DNA of 64,000 nt from Balneatrix alpica DSM 16621. Its GTDB lineage: Bacteria; Pseudomonadota; Gammaproteobacteria; Pseudomonadales; Balneatricaceae. The position numbers and the translations under genes were made by a program. A model generated the notes under the pieces. It made no database searches. It worked only from the letters and a program-made list of their open reading frames with translations, and was not told the origin of the DNA. Numbering within the stretch: position 1 is the stretch's first letter; the number at the start of each line of letters is the position of its first letter. Positions 57,939-64,000 of this stretch are shown one piece after another. The stretch is from NCBI RefSeq assembly GCF_000619885.1, contig NZ_JHUZ01000006.1, positions 558,001-622,000 on the forward strand. The letters run 5' to 3'.

Positions 57939-58688
57939 ATGTCACAAGAATTTGAATGGGTGTTTGGTTTGCATGCGGTGCAAACCCTGTTAAAACGCGA
58001 GGCCAATCGTATCAAGCTGCTGCTGGTGCAGCAGGGGCGGCGGGATCAGCGTATGGAGGTGCTGTTAGGCCTGGCTGCCGAGCAAGGCATTAAGGTCAAG
58101 CAGGCGCCGCGGCAGGAGTTGGATACCCTGGTTGAGGGTGTTCATCAGGGGGTGTTAGCCCAGGTTGAGCTGCAAAAGCCGCGTAATGAAAACTGGCTGG
58201 AGAACTATTTGGACCAGTTGCAGCAGCCGCCTTTTTTGCTGGTCTTGGATGGTGTGACTGATCCTCATAATTTGGGGGCTTGTTTGCGTACAGCGGATGC
58301 CGCGGGCGTGCAGGCGGTGATTGCACCTAAAGATAAATCAGCCCCCCTGACTGCCACGGCGGTAAAGGTGGCCTGTGGGGCGGCACAGAGTGTAGCTTAC
58401 GTGCAGGTCACTAACTTGGCGCGCACCTTACGTAATCTGCAGGAGCGGGGTATTTGGTTGGTTGGTACAGCGGGTGAGGCTGAGCAGAGCCTGCATCAAG
58501 CCAAGCTGACTGGCCCTCTGGCACTGGTGATGGGAGCGGAAGGTAGCGGTATGCGTCGTCTGACCCGGGAGTGTTGTGATCACCTGGTGAGTATTCCGAT
58601 GGCAGGAGAGGTGAGTAGCCTCAATGTATCGGTCGCTACCGGAGTGTGCTTGTTTGAGGCAGTGCGCCAACGGCTAATCAACTCATAA
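57939..58688 (+). CDS. rlmB: 23S rRNA (guanosine(2251)-2'-O)-methyltransferase
   Basis: SpoU-family enzyme that methylates G2251 in the peptidyl-transferase P loop. The 249-aa protein has the N-terminal substrate-binding domain ([13 protein letters not shown]) and the knotted SPOUT motifs: motif 1 [20 protein letters not shown], motif 2 [13 protein letters not shown] and motif 3 [17 protein letters not shown]. Confidence 0.96.
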   Translation: MSQEFEWVFGLHAVQTLLKREANRIKLLLVQQGRRDQRMEVLLGLAAEQGIKVKQAPRQELDTLVEGVHQGVLAQVELQKPRNENWLENYLDQLQQPPFLLVLDGVTDPHNLGACLRTADAAGVQAVIAPKDKSAPLTATAVKVACGAAQSVAYVQVTNLARTLRNLQERGIWLVGTAGEAEQSLHQAKLTGPLALVMGAEGSGMRRLTRECCDHLVSIPMAGEVSSLNVSVATGVCLFEAVRQRLINS

Positions 58689-58777
58689 GGAGTAAAAAAG
58701 GCTGGAGTGCTTGCATCTGCCCCTGGGCTAAGTAGAATTCCGGCCTTTTTCGACAAACCTGTGAGAAGACGTAGTCC

Positions 58778-60127
58778 ATGCTAAAGCAAGAATCCATACA
58801 TGGCATGTGGAGTAGTCGCTGGGTGTTTATCCTGGCGGCAACCGGGTCCGCAGTGGGCCTGGGTAACATTTGGAAGTTTCCCTATATCACCGGTGCCAAT
58901 GGCGGTGGTGCCTTTGTTCTCGTATATCTGGCCTGTATTGCGCTGATTGGTATTCCGATCATGATGTCGGAAGTGCTGATCGGTCGTCGAGGTCGGCAAA
59001 GTCCGATTAACTCACTGCGTGATGTGGCTCTGGAGTCGGCCAGTAGTGGCCGTTGGCAGCTTGTGGGCTGGATGGGGGCCTTGGCAGGCCTGATGATTTT
59101 TGGCTTTTACTCCGTCGTAGCTGGCTGGGTACTGGCCTATGTCGTGGAGATGGCCCAAGGCCACTTTAACGGTGCCGGCGCTGAGCAAGTGGGAGCCTCC
59201 TTCGAAGGATTATTGGCGGACCCTCTGCAAATGTTGGTATGGCATAGCATCTTTACCGTGCTGAGTGTGGGCGTGTTGGTGAAGGGTGTGCATGATGGCT
59301 TGGAGCGTGGCATTCGTATCATGATGCCTGCCTTGTTTGTGTTGCTGTTTGTGGTGTTAGCCTATGGCTTTAGCACCGGTTACAGTGCGCAGGCGTTCCA
59401 CTTCATGTTTGACTTCGCGCCGGAAAAACTGACCTGGGAAGCGGTGCTGGTTGCACTGGGGCATGCCTTCTTTACCCTGAGTTTAGGGATGGGCTCGATT
59501 ATTGTGTATGGCGCCTATATGCCGAAGCAGGCAGGTATTGGCAGCACAGTTATGACGGTGGCTTTGCTCGATACCCTGGTGGCGTTGGTGGCTGGGATGG
59601 CGATTTTTCCCATTGTATTTGCCAATAATATGGATCCTGGTGCGGGCCCTGGTCTGATGTTTGTCACTCTGCCGGTGGCATTTGGCAATATGCCGCTGGG
59701 ACAGATTTTTGGTTTCCTATTCTTTGTCCTGGTCGCCATTGCGGCCTGGAGCTCGGCTATTTCTCTGATGGAACCATCCATTGCGTTCTTGGTTGAGAAG
59801 TTTGGCTTAAGCCGTAGTCTCTCTTGCCTGTTGTTGGGCTTGGTGGGTTGGCTGTTAGGGGTGGGATCATTGTTGTCCTTTAACGATTGGTCCGCTTACA
59901 CCCTGCTTGGGAAGAATTTCTTCGACATTCTTGATTACCTCACGGCTAACATTATGTTGCCGCTAGGGGGCTTGCTGGTAGCTGTTCTGGTTGGCTTTGT
60001 GCTCAAACCCAGCCATGTACAGGATGAGCTGGCATTGTCACCCTTCTGGTTCCAGCTATGGCGCTTGGTATTACGCTTTATTACTCCTGTATTGGTAGGG
60101 GTGGTATTCGTCGCCAATTTGCTCTAA
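58778..60127 (+). CDS. Sodium-dependent transporter (neurotransmitter:sodium symporter family)
   Basis: A 449-aa inner-membrane symporter, probably for an amino acid. TM1 has the family signature GSAVGLGNIWKFPYITGANGGG (residues ~24-45, given here as the visible stretch split at the Phe-Pro kink), and about 11 hydrophobic segments follow, like bacterial LeuT-fold homologues with 11 or 12 helices. It is alone between rlmB and ratA, where smpB is often found in relatives. The substrate cannot be predicted. Confidence 0.9.
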   Translation: MLKQESIHGMWSSRWVFILAATGSAVGLGNIWKFPYITGANGGGAFVLVYLACIALIGIPIMMSEVLIGRRGRQSPINSLRDVALESASSGRWQLVGWMGALAGLMIFGFYSVVAGWVLAYVVEMAQGHFNGAGAEQVGASFEGLLADPLQMLVWHSIFTVLSVGVLVKGVHDGLERGIRIMMPALFVLLFVVLAYGFSTGYSAQAFHFMFDFAPEKLTWEAVLVALGHAFFTLSLGMGSIIVYGAYMPKQAGIGSTVMTVALLDTLVALVAGMAIFPIVFANNMDPGAGPGLMFVTLPVAFGNMPLGQIFGFLFFVLVAIAAWSSAISLMEPSIAFLVEKFGLSRSLSCLLLGLVGWLLGVGSLLSFNDWSAYTLLGKNFFDILDYLTANIMLPLGGLLVAVLVGFVLKPSHVQDELALSPFWFQLWRLVLRFITPVLVGVVFVANLL

Positions 60128-60175
60128 TCGGCTGTGATATACTGGGGCCCTTGTGGCCCCGGTTGCTTTATTACT

Positions 60176-60195
60176 TGCACAAGTCGGATTGTGCA
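60176..60195. other. Inverted repeat upstream of ratA
   Basis: TGCACAA (60176-60182) and TTGTGCA (60189-60195) are separated by 6 bp, about 50 bp before ratA. A GGGGCC/GGCCCC hairpin lies at 60144-60160 just after the symporter gene. The repeat could be an operator; no known factor is assigned. Confidence 0.35.
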
Positions 60196-60245
60196 GTCGA
60201 AATTAGGCAAAGTGGGGCAAGTTTGCTCGTAGGTGGAGTGTCCTC

Positions 60246-60677
60246 ATGACCACGGTTGACCGAAGTGCGTTGGTGATGCATCCGGCTCAGGCCATGTATG
60301 CCATCGTCAATGATGTGGAAGCCTATCCGCAGTTTTTACCCTGGTGTTCTGCTGCCCGTATCCTGGAAGTGGATGAGCAGCATATGGTGGCCAGTTTAGA
60401 GGTAAGCAAAGCCGGTCTGAGCTATCGCTTTACTACTCGAAATGAACTGAATGCGCCTCACCGTATCTCGCTAGAGTTGGTCGAGGGGCCCTTTAAATAT
60501 TTGCGTGGTGAGTGGCAATTCAAAGCACTGAATGAACAAGCCTGCAAAGTATCCCTTAGTCTCAGTTTTGACTTCGCCGGTAAGCTTGGCAGTTTGGCGA
60601 TGGGGAAAGTATTTAACCAGATCGCAACTACCATGGTTGAGGCTTTTTGTAAGCGTGCGGAGAGCTTAAATGGATAA
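60246..60677 (+). CDS. ratA: RatA family protein (START/Coq10-like domain)
   Basis: A 143-aa START-fold protein. It has the family motif VEAYPQFLPWCSAARI (~25-40) and LVEGPFKYLRGEW. In E. coli RatA is reported to affect 70S ribosome association; the family also resembles Coq10. The name toxin is disputed. It overlaps ratB by 8 nt. Confidence 0.9.
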   Translation: MTTVDRSALVMHPAQAMYAIVNDVEAYPQFLPWCSAARILEVDEQHMVASLEVSKAGLSYRFTTRNELNAPHRISLELVEGPFKYLRGEWQFKALNEQACKVSLSLSFDFAGKLGSLAMGKVFNQIATTMVEAFCKRAESLNG

Positions 60678-60981
60678 GCCTGCTAAGTTAATTAGCGTTG
60701 AGGTAGCCTATGCGCTACCTCATGATCAAATGATTATTCCGCTCCAGGTTGAGGAGGGCTGCACCCTGTATCAAGCGGTGCAACAGTCAGGGATTACAGA
60801 TTACTATCCAGAGATTGATCCGGATAATGCGCCAATGGGCATTTTTGGCAAAGCGGTGCGTAATCCCAAGCAACAAGCGTTGCGAGAAGGAGAACGAGTC
60901 GAAATTTACCGACCGTTGTTAATCGATCCGAAGCAGGCGCGGGCCAATCGTGCCGCTAAAGCCAAGGCTGAGCGTAGCTAG
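60670..60981 (+). CDS. ratB: RatB/RnfH-like ubiquitin-fold protein
   Basis: A 103-aa beta-grasp protein of the RnfH family (EVAYALPHDQMIIPLQVEEG, GIFGKAVRNPKQ, RVEIYRPLLIDPK), ending in a basic tail. Function is unclear; it is always found beside ratA. It starts at ATG 60670 within the end of ratA and is convergent with bamE, 22 bp away. Confidence 0.9.
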   Translation: MDKPAKLISVEVAYALPHDQMIIPLQVEEGCTLYQAVQQSGITDYYPEIDPDNAPMGIFGKAVRNPKQQALREGERVEIYRPLLIDPKQARANRAAKAKAERS

Positions 60982-61003
60982 CCCTGGCTCAAGTATGGAG
61001 CCC

Positions 61004-61345
61004 TTATTGATTGGGGGCTTCTTCTGCTCCGGGGCGATAGTGTCCCTGGATATTGCTAAGACGGCCATCTTGGCCAAAGTAAAGGCTAAGCTGGCGTTTG
61101 ACCACCTCGCCATTGGCCTTTTCCAGGCTATAGAGATAGTCCCAGCGATGAGTATTGAAGGTATCGACCAGCAAGGGGCTGCCCATCACGAAGCGCACCT
61201 GCTCTTGGGTCATACCGGGTTGCAGTTGGTTAACCATGTTTTGGTCGACCATATGTCCTTGCTGGACTTCAATCCGGTGGATGCCGGGGAAGAACGAGCA
61301 GCCACTGAGCAGCAAAGCGCAGCTGAGAAGGATTGCCTTTTGCAT
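61004..61345 (-). CDS. bamE: Outer-membrane assembly lipoprotein BamE (SmpA/OmlA)
   Basis: Small lipoprotein of the BAM complex, which folds outer-membrane beta-barrels. The 113-aa precursor has a signal peptide with lipobox LLSGC (Cys at ~16), followed by the BamE fold (QLQPGMTQEQVRFVMGSP ... HRWDYLYSLEKANGE). It is divergent from fur and convergent with ratB, as in Pseudomonas. Confidence 0.95.
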   Translation of the reverse strand: MQKAILLSCALLLSGCSFFPGIHRIEVQQGHMVDQNMVNQLQPGMTQEQVRFVMGSPLLVDTFNTHRWDYLYSLEKANGEVVKRQLSLYFGQDGRLSNIQGHYRPGAEEAPNQ

Positions 61346-61434
61346 AGCGATGCGACTTCCAATATCTTGTTTGGCGGGGAATAATACATGATATTGCCAC
61401 AGACTGCGAAGAGCACAGAGTAAGGCTAGAAGCG

Positions 61435-61851
61435 ATGGAAAATCAGGAATTACGTAAAGCCGGCCTGAAGGTCACCTTACCCCGGGTCAAGATTTATCAA
61501 ATTTTGGAACAAGCCGGGGAGCAGGATCACTGGAGTGCCGAGGACATCTATCGCATTCTGATGGAGCAGGGTGAAGATGTGGGGCTAGCCACGGTATATC
61601 GTGTGCTGACTCAGTTTGAAGCGGCGGGCCTAGTGGTGCGTCACCACTTTGAAGGCGGTCACTCGGTTTTTGAATTATCTTCCGATGATAAGCATGATCA
61701 CTTGGTGTGTGTGAAATCTGGCGTGGTGCGCGAGTTTTCTGATCCCATCGTTAATCAGCGCTTGGAAGAGATTGCTAAAGAGCATGGTTTTGTACTAACG
61801 GACCGTACGATTTATCTGTACGGCATTTATCAGGGCACTGATGATAAATAA
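61435..61851 (+). CDS. fur: Ferric uptake regulator Fur
   Basis: Iron-dependent repressor. The 138-aa protein has the winged helix (LRKAGLKVTLPRVKIYQILE ... DVGLATVYRVLTQFEAAGL) and metal site residues in HHFEGGHSVFELSSDDKHDHLVC, though the C-terminal CxxC motif of some Fur proteins is reduced to VCVKSG with a single Cys. The segment LVCVKSGVVREF replaces the usual C-x2-C. No clear Fur box is seen in its short promoter. Confidence 0.95.
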   Translation: MENQELRKAGLKVTLPRVKIYQILEQAGEQDHWSAEDIYRILMEQGEDVGLATVYRVLTQFEAAGLVVRHHFEGGHSVFELSSDDKHDHLVCVKSGVVREFSDPIVNQRLEEIAKEHGFVLTDRTIYLYGIYQGTDDK

Positions 61852-61873
61852 GTCCGGTTAGTACCCCATGCAC

Positions 61874-61900
61874 ACAACGCCCAGCTAAGCTGGGCGTTGT
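61874..61900. terminator. Bidirectional terminator between fur and recN
   Basis: ACAACGCCCAGCT and AGCTGGGCGTTGT form a perfect 13-bp inverted repeat around a single A, followed by TGTTT on the fur strand. Confidence 0.85.
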
Positions 61901-61928
61901 TGTTTCTAGCACGAGTATTGCCGGTAGT

Positions 61929-63599
61929 TTAATGGGGCAGTTGTTGCAACATCGCCTCAGCATGGGCGCGGGCGTGGTTGCCTAACTCTACCCCTCCCAG
62001 CATACGGGCGATTTCTTGAATACGGTCTTCTTTGTTAAGGCGGCGAACCCGTGAAAGGGTATGGCTGCCCTGCACTTCTTTACTGACAAATAGGTGCTCA
62101 TGGGCTTGAGCGGCGACCTGGGGTTGGTGGGTGACACAGAGTACCTGGACACGCTCACCCAGTTGTCGTAGCAAGCGGCCCACCACTTCCGCGACAGCTC
62201 CGCCAATCCCCACATCGACCTCATCAAATACTAGAGTGGGGGTGGTAGAGCACTGTGCTGCAACGACTTGAATCGCTAGGCTGATACGCGATAGCTCACC
62301 GCCAGAGGCTACCTTGTGTAGGGGGCGTGGTGGCTGGCCCGGGTTGGCGCTGAGTAGTAGCTCTACTCGATCAATCCCTTGGGCGCTGTAGTGCGGTTCA
62401 TCCAGAGCAGTGACGGCGACTTCGAAACAACAATGCGGCATGCTCAAAGCATGTAGCTGGTCCATGACGGCACTACTGAGTTGTTGGGCGAGTTGCTGAC
62501 GTTGACTGCTAAGGCGCTGGGCCTGCTCCAAATAATGTTGCCGTGCTTGCTGGACTTGCAGGGTTAGCTGTTCCAGCTGGGATTCATCCACGGCTAACTC
62601 TCCCAGCTCTTGCTGTAATTGGACGAGCAGTGCAGGCAGTTGTTGAGGTGTAACGCGATGTTTGCGGGCGGTGCTGTAGAGAGCATGCAGGCGCTGATCG
62701 ACTGCTTCCAGACGGGCGGGATCCAGCTCGCAGCGGCCGAGCGCCTGCTCCAAGCTATGCATGGCCTCATCGACTTGGATGGCGGCACTATCAAGCATTT
62801 CTAGCGCTTCATGGCAACTTTGGCTATCTAAGCGCAATTGTTGCAGAAGCTGTTGTGCGCGGCGTAATTGTTGGGAGATAGCTTGATCATCGTCACGGCA
62901 AAGCTCTAAGAGCTGTTGGCCCAGCTGCAGATTCTGTTCAGCATTAGCCAGCATGCTTTGCTCTTGTTCCAATTGCTCTAGCTCATCCGGAAGGGGGGCC
63001 AGCAGCACGAGTTCTTCGACCTGATAGCTGAGTAGTTGTACTTTGGCTTGGTCTTCTGCACTGCGGTTCTGTACCTGTTGCAAGCGCTTTTGTAGCTGTT
63101 GCCAGTGCTGATAGCTTTGTTTGAGGGGCAGCAGAGCACTCTGGAGCTGACCATAGTCATCCAGCAGCTGTAAGTGAGTGGCCGGGTTGAGCAGGCGCTG
63201 ATGGGCATGTTGGCCGTGGATTTCTACCAATAGCTCGCCCAGTTCACGTAACTCTTGCAGATTGCAGGGGCGGCCATTAATCCAGGCGCGGGAGCGGCCT
63301 TCGGCGCTGATGCTGCGTCTGAGGATGCAGTGCTCTTCTTCCAGCAGTTCACGTTCATTCAGCCACTGCTGGGCAGCGGGAATCTGACGGATATCAAAGC
63401 AGGCGCTGATTTCGGCCTTGTCACTACCATGACGGACACAGCCAGGATCAGCACGCTCCCCTAAAGCCAGGGCAAGGGAATCAAGCATAATGGATTTGCC
63501 CGCGCCGGTTTCACCGCTGACGGCGAGGAGGCCGGATTTTAGATCCAGCTCTAATTGATCAACAATGGCCACGTTGCGAATACTGAGCTGACAGAGCAT
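61929..63599 (-). CDS. recN: DNA repair protein RecN
   Basis: SMC-like ATPase for double-strand break repair. The 556-aa product begins MLCQLSIRNVAIVDQ, with Walker A GETGAGKSIMLD (~30), a Gln/Leu-rich coiled-coil middle and the C-terminal ABC parts VASGGELSRISLAI and LVFDEVDVGIGG. ATG 63599 is the family start; a longer frame upstream runs into the LexA box and grpE leader and is not real. It lies behind a consensus LexA box. Confidence 0.95.
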   Translation of the reverse strand: MLCQLSIRNVAIVDQLELDLKSGLLAVSGETGAGKSIMLDSLALALGERADPGCVRHGSDKAEISACFDIRQIPAAQQWLNERELLEEEHCILRRSISAEGRSRAWINGRPCNLQELRELGELLVEIHGQHAHQRLLNPATHLQLLDDYGQLQSALLPLKQSYQHWQQLQKRLQQVQNRSAEDQAKVQLLSYQVEELVLLAPLPDELEQLEQEQSMLANAEQNLQLGQQLLELCRDDDQAISQQLRRAQQLLQQLRLDSQSCHEALEMLDSAAIQVDEAMHSLEQALGRCELDPARLEAVDQRLHALYSTARKHRVTPQQLPALLVQLQQELGELAVDESQLEQLTLQVQQARQHYLEQAQRLSSQRQQLAQQLSSAVMDQLHALSMPHCCFEVAVTALDEPHYSAQGIDRVELLLSANPGQPPRPLHKVASGGELSRISLAIQVVAAQCSTTPTLVFDEVDVGIGGAVAEVVGRLLRQLGERVQVLCVTHQPQVAAQAHEHLFVSKEVQGSHTLSRVRRLNKEDRIQEIARMLGGVELGNHARAHAEAMLQQLPH

Positions 63600-63614
63600 G
63601 AGCGACCCTCTTAA

Positions 63615-63630
63615 CTGTCTATGCGTACAG
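63615..63630 (-). promoter_or_regulatory. LexA (SOS) box of recN
   Basis: CTGTCTATGCGTACAG fits CTGT-N8-ACAG exactly, 15 bp upstream of the recN start. recN is a classic SOS gene in gammaproteobacteria. Confidence 0.88.
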
Positions 63631-63685
63631 TAGTTTAGCGGGCTTTTGATTGTGTGCAATGCCCTGTTGGCTTTTTTATCTGTCG

Positions 63686-63713
63686 CTTGAATCGTGCTGG
63701 GATGTCCCCATAT
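63686..63713 (+). promoter_or_regulatory. Heat-shock (sigma-32) promoter of grpE
   Basis: CTTGAA at 63686-63691 and CCCCATAT at 63706-63713 are separated by 14 bp, matching the sigma-32 consensus. The grpE start is about 51 bp downstream. Confidence 0.88.
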
Positions 63714-63764
63714 TGGTGCCAGTCCCACGACAACCATTGCAATCCTAGTGGAGGAGTTAAGTCC

Positions 63765-64000
63765 ATGAGCGAGCAAAAGGCTGCTGAGCAGGCCCAGAAT
63801 GACAGTGTGCAAGTAGAGGTCAATGAGGCTCAGACTTCTGAGGTGTTGACCGAAGAGGAGAGCCTGCAGGCGGAAATAGCTAAGCTGCAACAGCAGCTAG
63901 AAGAGGCTAAAGAAAACAACTTGCGTGTGCAGGCGGAAATGCAGAATGTGCGTCGCCGTGCTGAGCAGGATGTGGAAAAAGCCCATCGCTATGGACTGGA
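63765..64000 (+). CDS. grpE: Nucleotide exchange factor GrpE, N-terminal part
   Basis: Co-chaperone that releases ADP from DnaK. The window contains the first 78 codons: an acidic, Gln-rich leader (EQKAAEQAQNDS) and the start of the coiled-coil with the family segment NLRVQAEMQNVRRRAEQDVE split over the last ~25 residues. GGAGGAG lies about 9 nt before ATG 63765. The gene continues past the right edge. It follows a sigma-32 promoter and is divergent from recN, as in Pseudomonas. Confidence 0.93.
   Translation, partial: MSEQKAAEQAQNDSVQVEVNEAQTSEVLTEEESLQAEIAKLQQQLEEAKENNLRVQAEMQNVRRRAEQDVEKAHRYGL

Noticed and set aside
58692-58750. AAAAAGGC ... GGCCTTTTT as a terminator after rlmB
   Set aside because: The pairing arms are about 40 bases apart and interrupted, so a stable terminator is doubtful.
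61346-61434. Fur box in the bamE-fur promoter region
   Set aside because: AT-rich ATAATACATGATATTG loosely resembles a Fur box but does not reach a convincing match to the 19-bp consensus.
61929-63890. Longer recN reading frame starting at 63890
   Set aside because: It would run through the LexA box, the sigma-32 promoter and the grpE start; RecN homologues begin at the MLCQLSIRN methionine at 63599.

Overview
The window is chromosomal DNA of a gammaproteobacterium, most like the Oceanospirillales/Pseudomonadales-type lineages. Gene order supports this: nudF-yqiB-cpdA-yqiA-parE, parC-(AhpA-like)-serB, epmB/efp/epmA, rsgA/orn-nnr-tsaE-amiB-mutL-miaA-hfq-hflX-hflK-hflC-hisZ-purA-rnr-rlmB, and ratA-ratB/bamE/fur/recN/grpE all follow arrangements known from Pseudomonas and relatives. 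I cannot assign a genus. Nearly all backbone genes look intact and are tightly packed, often with 1-4 bp overlaps. No rRNA, tRNA or CRISPR array was seen.

Layout. 1-5 kb: envelope sugar and lipid A genes (start of an LpxL-like acyltransferase, ugd, msbA, hldE). 5-9 kb: a DEDDh exonuclease, a HemY-type protoporphyrinogen oxidase, and an EAL-CBS-GGDEF protein behind a near-perfect Pho box. 9-13.3 kb: the nudF-parE operon. 13.27-25.61 kb: a mobile defence island. 25.6-33 kb: parC, a membrane protein with a degenerate cyclase-like domain, serB, and a FimX-like degenerate EAL protein. 33-41.8 kb: nhaA, the EF-P modification genes, psd, a sulfurtransferase, an HDOD protein and rsgA. 41.9-60 kb: orn through rlmB and a sodium symporter. 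60-64 kb: ratA, ratB, bamE, fur, recN with a LexA box, and grpE with a heat-shock promoter, cut by the window edge.

The main discovery is the 12.3 kb island at 13268-25609. It sits exactly after the parE stop codon and separates parE from parC. It has TGT...ACA ends, an imperfect 27-bp terminal inverted repeat, a 6-bp flanking duplication (GTGTAA), two or three repeats of a ~16-bp motif at the left end and four at the right end. This is the architecture of a Tn7-like transposon with several TnsB-type binding sites. The only transposition gene seen is a truncated tniQ (TnsD family) just inside the right end, beside an IS3-family remnant; tnsA, tnsB and tnsC are absent. It therefore looks like a decayed or trans-mobilised Tn7-like element.

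Its cargo is a type I restriction-modification locus: a WYL-domain regulator of the BrxR/CapW type behind a perfect 13-bp palindrome, hsdM (unusually long), hsdS (two target-recognition domains), a DUF4268 protein with a PD-(D/E)xK-like N-terminus, an AlbA_2/HATPase-type ATP-binding protein and hsdR. The two accessory genes lie inside the hsd cluster and may take part in defence. The element carries a strong terminator right after parE, so parC must now be transcribed from inside the element or from its right end.
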